From positions 1-10,326 of the forward strand of contig JAAKFX010000055.1 in NCBI GenBank assembly GCA_011064865.1: DNA of 10,326 bases. The letters are read 5' to 3'. The notes beneath the pieces are model-generated. The model was not told the origin of the DNA, ran no database searches, and saw only the letters and a list, made by a program, of their open reading frames with translations. The translations under genes and the position numbers were made by a program. This document shows, one piece after another, positions 1 to 7,719 of the stretch (the first letter of the stretch is position 1; each line of letters starts with the position of its first letter). This DNA is from Candidatus Anoxychlamydiales bacterium. GTDB lineage: Bacteria > Chlamydiota > Chlamydiia > Chlamydiales > SM23-39.

Positions 1-131
1 TCCTTAGCATCCTCTTTATTTTTAACAATACTCAGAGCCAAATTAAATGCAAAATCTTTGTATTTGTCAATTAATAAAGTTAGTGCCTCTGAATCCCCAG
101 CGATAGCCTTCTTGATTATATTGGATTCCAT
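1..131 (-). CDS. ECF-type RNA polymerase sigma factor, N-terminal fragment
   Basis: The minus strand from 131 reads 43 codons and runs off the window edge, so only the N-terminus is seen. It begins MESNIIKKAIAGDSEAL and continues with YKDFAFNLALSIVKNKEDA. This is the typical pattern of sigma-70 region 2 in ECF sigma factors: a short helix with a G-D-x-x-A turn, then a core-binding helix ending in N-x-E-D-A. Such proteins bind core RNA polymerase and direct it to a small regulon, often in response to an envelope signal. The ATG lies 3 bases after the stop of the upstream minus-strand reading frame, which suggests translational coupling. ECF factors of this style are abundant in Bacteroidota and scarce in known Chlamydiota, so the fragment may come from another organism. 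The region 2 assignment is fairly sure; specificity cannot be told. Confidence 0.7.
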   Translation of the reverse strand, partial: MESNIIKKAIAGDSEALTLLIDKYKDFAFNLALSIVKNKEDAK

Positions 132-134
132 TCT

Positions 135-212
135 TTATTGACGTTTCCAATTTTTGATTATCACATAGTTAATTAGAAATCCAATACCTCCAAAAATGAG
201 CAACATTGTCAA
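135..212 (-). CDS. Short membrane-anchored protein, C-terminal fragment
   Basis: On the minus strand, in frame and ending at a TAA at 137-135, there is a hydrophobic stretch starting MLLIFGGIGFLINYV followed by a short basic tail IIKNWKRQ. It could be a complete 23-residue reading frame from the ATG at 206, but more likely it is the last transmembrane helix and cytosolic tail of a longer protein cut off at the join near 205-213. It lies 3 bases upstream of the ECF sigma start in the same direction, so the two were probably one transcript. A membrane protein next to an ECF sigma gene is often its anti-sigma factor or signal partner, but nothing in this tail proves that. The function is not recognised. 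Confidence 0.4.
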   Translation of the reverse strand: MTMLLIFGGIGFLINYVIIKNWKRQ

Positions 213-213
213 G
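205..213. other. Abrupt join between the sigma-factor locus and rpoB
   Basis: Left of here the sequence makes sense only on the minus strand (sigma factor and membrane protein tail). Right of here it is rpoB on the plus strand, starting in mid-protein. In the rpoB frame, recognisable residues begin at about 210 (QVGDKIKAGNVIADG), and the frame is closed by a TAG at 174-176. The bases ATTGTCAA at 205-212 would encode the start of the usual rpoB I-V-K-V-G-D-K if one more base were present, which hints at a join at a short stretch of shared sequence. The exact breakpoint is inferred from reading alone. Confidence 0.65.
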
Positions 214-1835
214 TAGGTGATAAAATAAAAGCAGGTAACGTTATAGCTGATGGCGCTGCAACAGAAAGAGGGGAATTAGCTTTAGGTAAAAATGTATTAG
301 TTGCATTTATGCCATGGTGTGGATACAACTATGAAGATGCGATCGTTATTTCAGAAAAATTAATTAAAGAAGATACATATACTTCTATCCATTTAGAAGA
401 GTTTGAGCTAACAGCTAGAGATACAAAACTTGGAAAAGAAGAGATAACAAGAGATATTCCAAATGTGTCTGAAGAAGCTTTAGCAGATCTTAAAGAAGAT
501 GGAATTATTAGAATTGGAGCAGAAGTTAAAACTGGAGATATTTTAGTTGGTAAAATTACACCAAAAACAGAGACAGAACTCTCTCCTGAAGAGAGACTCC
601 TTAGAGCTATTTTTGGTGAAAAAGCAGCTGATGTGAAAGATGCCTCTTTAACATGCCCTCCTGGAACGGACGGTGTTGTTATGGATGTTAAAGTCTTTTC
701 AAGAAGAGATAGACTATCTAAAACTGATGATGAGCTTGTCGAAGAAGCTTCAAGATTAAAAGATGTTCATCAAGAATACAAAACTCAAGATCTCGAAATT
801 CAAATGGAGTTTCATGAAAAATTAGGTGCATTTTTATTAAATGAGATGTCACCAGCTCCTATTATGCATAGAAAAACTGGAGAGATTATTGTTGATAAAG
901 ACCAAGTAATTACTCAAGATTTATTAGAGAAAATTGAAAATGAAGATATTGAAAATCTAATAATGGAAGAAAATGAAATCTTTATCGAAGTTAAAAAAAT
1001 CATTAAAGAAAATGAAAGAAAAGTAGAAGAGCTCCAATCAAAATATAAACTTGAAGTGGAGTTTGTAAAAAAAGGTGATATAGATTTAGATCCTGGTATT
1101 ATAAGACAGGTAAAAGTGTATGTCGCTACAAAAAGAGTGCTCCAAGTTGGGGATAAAATGGCGGGAAGACACGGTAATAAAGGTGTCGTTGCCACAATTG
1201 TTCCTGAATCTGATATGCCATATCTTCCTGATGGACAAACTATAGAAATTGTTTTAAATCCTTTAGGAGTTCCTTCTAGAATGAATATGGGACAACTTTT
1301 AGAAACTCATCTTGCATATGCAGCAAAAAAAGCTGGAATTTATATAAAGACCCCTGTTTTTGAAGGGTTTCCTGAAGATAAAATTTGGGAGATGATGGAG
1401 GAGCAAAACTTACCTAAAGATGGAAAGTTTGTTCTTTATGATGGTAGAACTGGAGAGAAGTTCGATAACCCTGTGGTTGTTGGATATATCTATATATTGA
1501 AATTATCTCACTTAGTTGCAGATAAAATTCATGCTAGAGCGATTGGTCCTTATTCTTTGGTAACGCAACAACCTCTTGGTGGAAAAGCTCAGATGGGAGG
1601 ACAAAGATTTGGAGAGATGGAGGTTTGGGCTCTAGAAGCATATGGTGCAGCTCACCTTCTACAAGAAATGTTAACAGTTAAATCTGATGATGTCGATGGT
1701 AGAACTAGAATCTACGAATCGATTGTTAAAGGCGATAATTCTCTGCTCGCCGGCACGCCTGAATCATTTAATGTATTGATGAATGAAATGAAAGGGCTAT
1801 GCATAAATATAAACGCAGAGACAATAGAAGATTAA
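210..1835 (+). CDS. rpoB: DNA-directed RNA polymerase beta subunit, C-terminal part (5' truncated)
   Basis: This is the C-terminal part of RpoB, about 541 codons from the join to TAA at 1833-1835; the bacterial protein is usually 1,200 to 1,350 residues. Reading starts in mid-domain (VGDKIKAGNVIADG, then GELALGKNVLVAFMPW). The first ATG at 309 lies inside a conserved block and is not a true start. Landmarks are the GYNYEDA motif near 321-341, whose Glu-Asp pair corresponds to E. coli E813/D814; GDKMAGRHGNKGV near 1152-1190, with the two conserved active-centre lysines; the KIHAR segment; and the C-terminal run through LGGKAQMGGQRFGEMEVWAL, the clamp-contacting end of beta. The whole rifampicin-binding region and both lobes lie upstream of the join and are absent. 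rpoC follows after 21 bases, so the two share an operon. The conserved part shows no sign of decay, which favours a chimeric join over an old pseudogene. Confidence 0.95.
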   Translation, partial: QVGDKIKAGNVIADGAATERGELALGKNVLVAFMPWCGYNYEDAIVISEKLIKEDTYTSIHLEEFELTARDTKLGKEEITRDIPNVSEEALADLKEDGIIRIGAEVKTGDILVGKITPKTETELSPEERLLRAIFGEKAADVKDASLTCPPGTDGVVMDVKVFSRRDRLSKTDDELVEEASRLKDVHQEYKTQDLEIQMEFHEKLGAFLLNEMSPAPIMHRKTGEIIVDKDQVITQDLLEKIENEDIENLIMEENEIFIEVKKIIKENERKVEELQSKYKLEVEFVKKGDIDLDPGIIRQVKVYVATKRVLQVGDKMAGRHGNKGVVATIVPESDMPYLPDGQTIEIVLNPLGVPSRMNMGQLLETHLAYAAKKAGIYIKTPVFEGFPEDKIWEMMEEQNLPKDGKFVLYDGRTGEKFDNPVVVGYIYILKLSHLVADKIHARAIGPYSLVTQQPLGGKAQMGGQRFGEMEVWALEAYGAAHLLQEMLTVKSDDVDGRTRIYESIVKGDNSLLAGTPESFNVLMNEMKGLCININAETIED

Positions 1836-1856
1836 AAAGTTATTTGGGAGAAATCA

Positions 1857-4800
1857 ATGGCATATACCGAGGACTTTAAAGAGTCTCATTTTGATAAGTT
1901 GACGATTAAAATAGCTTCTGATGATGTTATTAAAAATTCATGGTCAAGAGGGGAAATTAAAAAACCGGAGACTATCAATTATAGAACATTTAAGCCAGAG
2001 AAAGGTGGCCTTTTTTGCGAAAAAATATTTGGACCAACAAAAGATTGGGAATGTGCATGTGGTAAATATAAAAAAATCAAGCACAAAGGAATTGTCTGCG
2101 ATCGATGTGGTGTTGAAGTTTCACTATCTAAAGTTAGACGAGAGAGAATGGCTCATATAGAACTTGCCGTTCCTGTTGTTCATATTTGGTTTTTTAAAAC
2201 CATGCCTTCAAAAATAGGAAATATTTTAGGCCTCTCTGTAGCAGATATTGAAAGAGTGATTTATTATGAAGAGTATATTGTTGTTGATTCTAAAGAGTCC
2301 GATCTAGAAAAAAAACAACTCTTAAATGACAATGAATATAGAGAGCAATTAGAAAAATGGGGTCCACATGGTTTTGTTGCTAAAATGGGTGGCGCAGCTA
2401 TTTTTGATTTGTTAAAAAATGAAGATTTAAATGCGTTAGTTTTGGAGCTCAAAGAAAAGCTTAGAAAAACAAAATCGATGCAAGCGAGAATAAAACTTGC
2501 CAAAAGACTTAAGATAGTTGAAGGAATGCTTCTCTCTCCAAACTCGCCGCAGTGGATGGTTCTCTCTTGCGTTCCTGTAATTCCACCAGATCTTAGACCT
2601 TTAGTTCCTTTAGATGGAGGAAGATTTGCAACATCTGATTTGAATGATTTATATAGAAGAGTAATCAATAGAAATAATAGATTGAAATCTATTTTAAAGT
2701 TAAAAACTCCAGATGTTATTATCAGAAATGAAAAAAGAATGCTTCAAGAAGCTGTTGATGCTCTATTTGATAATGGTAGACATGGTCATCCTGTGATGGG
2801 AGCTGGAAATAGACCTCTCAAATCACTCTCTGAAATGTTAAAAGGAAAGCAAGGAAGATTTAGGCAAAATCTTTTAGGTAAAAGGGTAGATTATTCCGGA
2901 AGATCTGTAATTGTTGTTGGACCAGATCTTAAATTTAATCAATGTGGTTTGCCAAAGCAAATGGCGCTAGAGCTTTTTGAGCCTTTTATCGTGAAAAAAT
3001 TAAAAGAGTTGGATTATGTATATACGATTAGATCTGCAAAAAAATTAATTCAAAAACAATCTCCTGAAGTTTGGGATGTTTTAGAAGAGATTATCAAAGG
3101 TCATCCAGTACTCTTAAACCGTGCACCGACGTTGCATAGACTAGGAATTCAAGCATTTGAGCCTGTATTAATCGAAGGAAAATCTATTAGGATTCATCCA
3201 CTTGTTACCCCTGCATTTAATGCTGACTTTGATGGAGATCAGATGGCTGTGCATATACCTCTATCAATAGAAGCTCAAATTGAAGCAAAACTCTTATTGA
3301 TGTCTCCAGATAATATATTTTTACCATCATCAGGAAAACCTGTTGCTCTGCCAACTCAAGATATGATTTTAGGATTATATTATTTGATGATTGATCCTAT
3401 TTATGATCCTGAAAAACATAATAAAAAAGTAAAAATATTTAGAAATCCTCAAGAAGTACTTTTAGCACTGGGAGCTGGTATTTCATATAATAGATATGGA
3501 AAATCATCAAATGATTCAAGATTAGATGAGACTGGTAGAGGACTTTTTATTCACGAAAGAATAAAAGTTCTTATTGCTGAAGGAATAATCGAAACAACTC
3601 CTGGAAGAGTTATTTTCAATACAATTGTTCCTGAAGATTTAGGTTTTCAGAACTATGCTCTTAGAAAAAAAAGACTCTCAGAGTTAGTTTTAAATTGTTA
3701 TAAAACTGTTGGTTTAGAGGATACTGTTCAGTTTTTAGATAATATGAAGAATCTAGGATTCTCAGAAGCTACAAAAGCATCTCTTTCTATGGGAATAACA
3801 GATGTTAGAGTGCCAGCCGATAAAAAGAAAAAAATTGAAGCTACTTATAAAAAAGTTGCTAAAGTGAAAAAACAGTATGCGGAAGGAGTTATCACTGAAG
3901 GTGAAAGAAAATCCAAAATAATAAGTATTTGGACTGAAATTTCAGACTCTTTATCAGATGAGCTTTATAAGCTGCTCTCAGAAGTTAAAGACGAGAAGCT
4001 CAATCCTTTATATTTGATGATGGACTCTGGGGCTAGAGGAAATAGATCGCAGGTAAAACAGCTCGGTGCTATGAGAGGTCTTATGGCTAAACCATCTGGT
4101 GAAATCATGGAATCTCCGATTATTTCTAACTTTAGAGAAGGTCTAACCGTATTAGAATATTTTATTTCTACTCACGGTGCTAGAAAAGGTCTTGCTGATA
4201 CTGCTTTGAAAACGGCGGATTCAGGATATTTAACAAGAAGACTTGTTGATGTCTCTCAAAATGTAATTGTAGTCGAAGAAGATTGCCAAACGTTAAATGG
4301 TATTGAAGTTGGATCTATCAAACAAGGTCAAGAAGAGCTTTTAGCTTTAAAAGATAGGATTTTTGGTAGAACTGTTTGCGATGATATTTATCAACCAGGA
4401 GATAGCACTAAAAAGCTTGCAAAAACATTAGATGTTCTAACAGTGAAACAAGCTGAAGCAATCGATGATTCAGGTATTGAAAAAATAAAAATTAGATCTC
4501 CTCTTACTTGTGAATCTCAAAAAGGAGTTTGCTCAAAATGTTATGGTTTAAATCTAGCGACTGGAAGTTTAGTTGGTCTTGGTGAAGCTATAGGAATAAT
4601 AGCTGCGCAATCAATTGGAGAACCAGGAACTCAGCTTACTATGCAGACTTTTCACATCGGTGGTATTGCATCTGCAATGGTAAGTCCTCTGCTAGTTATT
4701 GAAAAAGAAGGAATCCTAGTTTATAAAGACTTAAGAGTTGTGAAAAATGAAGAAGGAAATTGGGTTGCATTAAATAAAAATGGAACTATCAATGTTGTTC

Positions 4801-6071
4801 GAGATGAAGGAAGATCGTTAGAAGAGTATAAAAAGCTATTAAGTACAAAATCAATTGAACCACTTCAAATATTTAATGTTGAGCTTGGAACTAATATCTT
4901 ATTTGCCGATGGTGCTAAAGTTGACAGAAAAGTAAAAATCGGTGACTGGGAACAATATACCTCTCCTATTATTTGCGAAAAACAAGGTTATGTAAAATTT
5001 GAAGATCTAGTTGAGGGAATATCTACTCAACAAGAAATAAATAAACAGACTGGACAAGCTGAGCTGAGAGTTAAACAACATAGAGGAGAGCTTCATCCTC
5101 AAATAGCTATTTATGCCGAAACAGATTATAAAGAACTCGTTGGTACTTATGCTATACCAGCAGGAGCTCTCATTTTAGTAAAAGATAAATCGTTTGTAAA
5201 AGCTGGTCAAATTTTAGCTAAACTTCCATCTGGTACTATCAAAACAAAAGATATCGTTGGAGGATTGCCTCGAGTTGCCGAGCTTTTTGAAGCTAGAAGA
5301 CCTAAAGAAGCTGCGGAAATTGCTAAATTAGATGGAGTAATAGATTTTAAAGGTGTTCAGAAAAACAAAAGAATCGTAGTTGTTAAAGACGAAGAAACTG
5401 CTATGGAAGAAGAGCATCTGATTCCTTTATCTAAACATTTAATCGTTCAAAAAGGTGATTTAGTTGTAAAAGGACAGCAACTAACAGAAGGATCAATAGT
5501 ATCTCAAGAGATTTTAGAAATTTGTGGTGTTAGAGAATTGCAAAAATATCTCGTTAATGAAGTTCAAGAGGTATATCGTCTGCAAGGTGTAGATATCAAT
5601 GATAAACATATTGAGATTATTACTCGTCAGATGCTTCAAAAAATTAAAGTCACAGATCCTGGCGATACTACATTCTTATATGGAGAAGATGTTGATAAGA
5701 AAATTTTCCATGAAATGAATAAAAAAACTACTCAAGAAGGTGGAAAACCTGCTAAAGCGATGCCTGTTCTTTTAGGTATAACAAAAGCGTCTCTTGGATC
5801 TGAATCCTTTGTTTCTGCTGCATCTTTCCAAGAAACAACAAAAGTACTAACCGCTGCAGCTCTATTTGGTGCTATTGACTATCTTAGAGATTTCAAATCC
5901 AATATTATTATGGGACATATCATTCCAGGTGGAACTGGTTTTCATAAAAAAGTTTCTAAATTTGTCGATAAAAAATCTTTAGAAGAAGTGTTATATTCTT
6001 TTGATGATAACTTTGAAAATATATTGGAATCGATGTCAAAAGTAGAGCCGGCAACTACTCCATCAGAATAA
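1857..6071 (+). CDS. rpoC: DNA-directed RNA polymerase beta' subunit
   Basis: This is full-length RpoC, 1,404 residues (E. coli 1,407), which with RpoB forms the catalytic cleft of RNA polymerase. The ATG has a GGGAG ribosome site at 1846-1850, 6 bases away. Domains in order: N-terminal zinc site with Cys66, Cys68, Cys81 and Cys84; the lid/rudder region with GKRVDYSGRSVIVVGP; the catalytic NADFDGDQM at residues 455-463, where Asp457, Asp459 and Asp461 hold the active-site magnesium; the bridge helix GARKGLADTALKTADSGYLT; the second zinc site with Cys in EEDC, LTC, GVC and SKC; the trigger loop QSIGEPGTQLTMQTFHIGG with His933; an insert of roughly 200 residues like the Gram-negative SI3; and the C-terminal GGLPRVAELFEARRPK block. 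Position 930 is Gln where E. coli has Arg933. The gene is intact and ends just before a strong terminator. Confidence 0.99.
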   Translation: MAYTEDFKESHFDKLTIKIASDDVIKNSWSRGEIKKPETINYRTFKPEKGGLFCEKIFGPTKDWECACGKYKKIKHKGIVCDRCGVEVSLSKVRRERMAHIELAVPVVHIWFFKTMPSKIGNILGLSVADIERVIYYEEYIVVDSKESDLEKKQLLNDNEYREQLEKWGPHGFVAKMGGAAIFDLLKNEDLNALVLELKEKLRKTKSMQARIKLAKRLKIVEGMLLSPNSPQWMVLSCVPVIPPDLRPLVPLDGGRFATSDLNDLYRRVINRNNRLKSILKLKTPDVIIRNEKRMLQEAVDALFDNGRHGHPVMGAGNRPLKSLSEMLKGKQGRFRQNLLGKRVDYSGRSVIVVGPDLKFNQCGLPKQMALELFEPFIVKKLKELDYVYTIRSAKKLIQKQSPEVWDVLEEIIKGHPVLLNRAPTLHRLGIQAFEPVLIEGKSIRIHPLVTPAFNADFDGDQMAVHIPLSIEAQIEAKLLLMSPDNIFLPSSGKPVALPTQDMILGLYYLMIDPIYDPEKHNKKVKIFRNPQEVLLALGAGISYNRYGKSSNDSRLDETGRGLFIHERIKVLIAEGIIETTPGRVIFNTIVPEDLGFQNYALRKKRLSELVLNCYKTVGLEDTVQFLDNMKNLGFSEATKASLSMGITDVRVPADKKKKIEATYKKVAKVKKQYAEGVITEGERKSKIISIWTEISDSLSDELYKLLSEVKDEKLNPLYLMMDSGARGNRSQVKQLGAMRGLMAKPSGEIMESPIISNFREGLTVLEYFISTHGARKGLADTALKTADSGYLTRRLVDVSQNVIVVEEDCQTLNGIEVGSIKQGQEELLALKDRIFGRTVCDDIYQPGDSTKKLAKTLDVLTVKQAEAIDDSGIEKIKIRSPLTCESQKGVCSKCYGLNLATGSLVGLGEAIGIIAAQSIGEPGTQLTMQTFHIGGIASAMVSPLLVIEKEGILVYKDLRVVKNEEGNWVALNKNGTINVVRDEGRSLEEYKKLLSTKSIEPLQIFNVELGTNILFADGAKVDRKVKIGDWEQYTSPIICEKQGYVKFEDLVEGISTQQEINKQTGQAELRVKQHRGELHPQIAIYAETDYKELVGTYAIPAGALILVKDKSFVKAGQILAKLPSGTIKTKDIVGGLPRVAELFEARRPKEAAEIAKLDGVIDFKGVQKNKRIVVVKDEETAMEEEHLIPLSKHLIVQKGDLVVKGQQLTEGSIVSQEILEICGVRELQKYLVNEVQEVYRLQGVDINDKHIEIITRQMLQKIKVTDPGDTTFLYGEDVDKKIFHEMNKKTTQEGGKPAKAMPVLLGITKASLGSESFVSAASFQETTKVLTAAALFGAIDYLRDFKSNIIMGHIIPGGTGFHKKVSKFVDKKSLEEVLYSFDDNFENILESMSKVEPATTPSE

Positions 6072-6089
6072 ACTTTTTAATTTATTATG

Positions 6090-6121
6090 AAAGAGCCTAA
6101 AAAATTAGGCTCTTTTTTTTT
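6090..6121 (+). terminator. Intrinsic terminator of the rpoBC operon
   Basis: AAAGAGCCTAA (6090-6100) pairs perfectly with TTAGGCTCTTT (6105-6115) around a four-base A loop, giving an 11-base-pair stem. The 3' arm runs into an almost unbroken T tract to 6121. It lies 18 bases after the rpoC stop codon. Stem, small loop and T run together make this a textbook factor-independent terminator. Confidence 0.93.
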
Positions 6122-6147
6122 CTTTTGAAATGTTCTTCATTTTTCAT

Positions 6148-6176
6148 TTTTAGATCTTAAAAAAAGTAGCTATAAA
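6148..6176 (+). promoter_or_regulatory. Weak candidate promoter of the transporter gene
   Basis: The 90 bases between the rpoC terminator and the transporter must hold its promoter. The best -10 candidate is TATAAA at 6171-6176. The matching -35 position at 6148-6153 (TTTTAG) is poor, so this rests mainly on the -10 box and on position. An 11-base A tract (6178-6188) follows directly and would fall at the transcript start. Confidence 0.3.
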
Positions 6177-6211
6177 TAAAAAAAAAAATATGATCTCATA
6201 CAAGGTATTGT

Positions 6212-7366
6212 ATGCATCAATTATTACTTTTTTGTATTTTAGCTTCGCAAGCAATTTATATTTCAATTATCAGAGTTGAACCAGATGTTAAGTTTAAAAT
6301 AATTATCCCATTAGCTGTAAATGTTTTGGTTTTTTTTTGCTCTCCCATTCAAGGAGGTCTATCCGATTACTATTGTAGAAAAAAAGGTCTAATTTTTGCT
6401 TTAATGATCAATTTGATATCTTCGATGTTTTTTGTCTTTTGGCTTATCTGGAATAAACCTGTTTATATAATTACTTATATTGTAATGGTTGGCATGGCAG
6501 GAAATGTTATTCCTGTTGCTATTTCAGCTTTTAAAGATATTACAAGAAAATTTATGAATTTTCGTTTTTTTGTAGCTATTGCTCTTTTTTATTATTTTTT
6601 AGGAGATTTCTCTCCTGTGGTTTCTAGGTATTTAATAAGCGCTAAAACAATTTTGGAAATCTCTTTTGTAATTCTTGTAATCAGTATTATTTTAATCTTT
6701 CTTCTGTTCAAAGATGTCAAAGATAGAGACATACCTGAAAAAATATCTTTAAAAGTGCAGCTTAAATATATCTATCATAATTTGATTACACACAAATACA
6801 TTTTAGTCGGTCTATTGGGTTCTTTTTTCTTTCAATTTTCTTTTTTTCAAGTTGCATTTAGAACAGAAGCATTTAAAGGATTTTTAACTCCTTTAGTTCC
6901 TATTGAAATGATATCAGGTAGTCTTTTAGCAATACTATTTTTAAAATTTTCGAAAATAAGTGACGAAAAAATCTTTGTATCTACGCTAATTTTTGTTTTT
7001 GTAGTCTTTCTAGCTCTTTTGATAGGAGCTTTGATTGGAATAACTAATGAAAGCTATTCCATTATTTTATTAGTGCTATTTGGAATTAATTATACCCTTG
7101 TATATTCAACTCTGTATAGTCTATTCATAAGAAAACGTCATCATCACGATCATGGTAAAATTTTTGGACTTTTGGAATCTATAGATGCTATTGCCTACGT
7201 TTTTGCAATACTGCTCACTTTTGCAATTAAAATAGTTCCCGCATTTGTTCTTTGGTCAATATCGCTATCTTTGTTCATAGTAGCTACTATATTTTTCAAT
7301 AGATTTTTAAAGCATGAAAAAAAGATGCAGGATATATCTTCGATTAAACCTAAATCATTGAAATAA
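6212..7366 (+). CDS. Major facilitator superfamily-type transporter, substrate unknown
   Basis: A 384-residue, very hydrophobic protein with about 12 predicted membrane helices (roughly 3-22, 27-46, 60-80, 84-105, 118-137, 146-166, 196-216, 228-246, 255-278, 282-306, 322-343 and 345-365) and a short basic tail. Between helices 2 and 3 it carries GGLSDYYCRKKG, a good match to MFS loop motif A (G-x-L-a-D-r-x-G-r-k). It should sit in the inner membrane and move a small solute, which cannot be named. The long cytosolic loop after helix 6 (DVKDRDIPEKISLKVQLK) fits the usual split between two six-helix halves. The loop before helix 11 has a run of four histidines and an aspartate (HHHDH, 310-314). 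The ATG at 6212 has AAGG at 6202-6205, 6 bases upstream. An ATG at 6190 is in another frame and lacks such a site. The gene is a separate unit after the rpoC terminator and convergent with tal. Confidence 0.75.
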   Translation: MHQLLLFCILASQAIYISIIRVEPDVKFKIIIPLAVNVLVFFCSPIQGGLSDYYCRKKGLIFALMINLISSMFFVFWLIWNKPVYIITYIVMVGMAGNVIPVAISAFKDITRKFMNFRFFVAIALFYYFLGDFSPVVSRYLISAKTILEISFVILVISIILIFLLFKDVKDRDIPEKISLKVQLKYIYHNLITHKYILVGLLGSFFFQFSFFQVAFRTEAFKGFLTPLVPIEMISGSLLAILFLKFSKISDEKIFVSTLIFVFVVFLALLIGALIGITNESYSIILLVLFGINYTLVYSTLYSLFIRKRHHHDHGKIFGLLESIDAIAYVFAILLTFAIKIVPAFVLWSISLSLFIVATIFFNRFLKHEKKMQDISSIKPKSLK

Positions 7367-7367
7367 T

Positions 7368-7423
7368 TTAGAGTGATTTTTTGATAAGTTCTTTTAATGC
7401 ATTTAGATCTTTTTCGAATTTTT
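7368..7423 (-). pseudogene. Remnant of a transaldolase 3' end
   Basis: Read on the minus strand, this encodes KFEKDLNALKELIKKSL and a TAA at 7370-7368. The intact transaldolase at 8323-9288 ends KFEKDLNSLKELLKKYF. At the DNA level 7376-7423 and 8331-8378 match at about 42 of 48 bases with no gaps, and several differences fall at third codon positions. Upstream of it on the minus strand no further tal sequence is seen; the match stops at the edge of the direct repeat at 7413-7423. Its stop codon lies 1 base after the transporter stop. It is either the original end of tal, displaced by an insertion, or the end of a lost second tal copy. Confidence 0.8.
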
Positions 7424-7523
7424 GGTGGTTCGAAACCGCCTCCGCATGTTCTTGAAAAAAAATAATAGTCTATTATTCAATGAATATTTTATATTTAATA
7501 AACATTAAATTATTAAGCATTAT
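7413..7523. repeat. Direct repeat, copy 1 (about 111 bases)
   Basis: It begins TTCGAATTTTTGGTGGTTCG and matches 7781-7890 at a constant offset of 368 bases, with one single-base gap near the end and roughly 80 to 85 percent identity by eye. Its first part can be read on the plus strand as RIFGGSKPPPHVLEKK and a stop at 7463-7465. A short frame from an ATG at 7397 runs into it, but the bases there are tal-derived, so this is a tail without its gene. The second part, after the stop, is non-coding and contains the palindrome ATTCAATGAAT. Confidence 0.85.
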
Positions 7524-7593
7524 TGTTATTTTTTTTGACCTTTAATAAAGTGATGAACTAATCAAATATCCTAAAATTATTTCTTTTAAGCAA

Positions 7594-7622
7594 CTGATAG
7601 TTAGTGTTTTGTCCTTTATAAT
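7594..7622 (+). promoter_or_regulatory. Candidate sigma-70-type promoter
   Basis: CTGATA at 7594-7599 (four of six bases of TTGACA) is followed after exactly 17 bases by a perfect TATAAT at 7617-7622. Transcription would start near 7629 and run into the inverted-repeat leader and the AlbA_2-like remnant at 7720. The spacing and the perfect -10 are good evidence, although in sequence this AT-rich some chance matches are expected. Confidence 0.5.
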
Positions 7623-7638
7623 GTTTTTTTTAATTTTT

Positions 7639-7687
7639 AACTAGGAACTTCTTGACTTCCTAGTGCTTCCGTGTTAACTTCCTAGTT
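7639..7687 (+). repeat. Three-armed inverted repeat in the leader (competing hairpins)
   Basis: AACTAGGAA at 7639-7647 can pair with TTCCTAGT at 7657-7664 (8 base pairs, 9-base loop) or with TTCCTAGTT at 7679-7687 (9 base pairs, 31-base loop). The two 3' arms lie in the direct copies ACTTCCTAGT at 7655-7664 and 7677-7686, 22 bases apart. Both hairpins cannot form at once. No T tract follows either, so neither is an ordinary terminator. The set lies between a promoter candidate and the AlbA_2-like remnant. It may be a regulatory leader, a protein-binding site, or part of a mobile-element end. Confidence 0.6.
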
Positions 7688-7719
7688 GTTTAATAAATAA
7701 AATAAGTGAAATACATTTC

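Noticed and set aside
914..1195. Minus-strand open frame of 93 codons inside rpoB.
   Set aside because: It is the antisense of a well-conserved RpoB segment that includes the GDKMAGRHGNKG motif, with low-complexity Ser/Phe composition.
2264..2668. Minus-strand open frame of 134 codons inside rpoC.
   Set aside because: It lies wholly antisense to conserved RpoC coding sequence and has no ribosome site or family resemblance.
6190..6279. A 29-codon frame from ATG 6190 as a separate gene.
   Set aside because: It has no ribosome site, overlaps the transporter and ends early. It is kept only as a question about the transporter's true N-terminus.
7421..7450. GGTGG-TTCGAAA-CCGCC looks like a tRNA T-arm followed by an acceptor strand; the same occurs at 7790-7817.
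   Set aside because: No D-arm, anticodon arm or matching 5' acceptor strand lies upstream in either copy; the bases before them are tal sequence and AlbA_2-like sequence. The differences between copies fit codon changes in a shared reading frame.
7535..7564. TTGACC with TAATCA 18 bases later as a promoter.
   Set aside because: The -10 box is poor and no gene starts at a sensible distance; the box set at 7594-7622 is much better.
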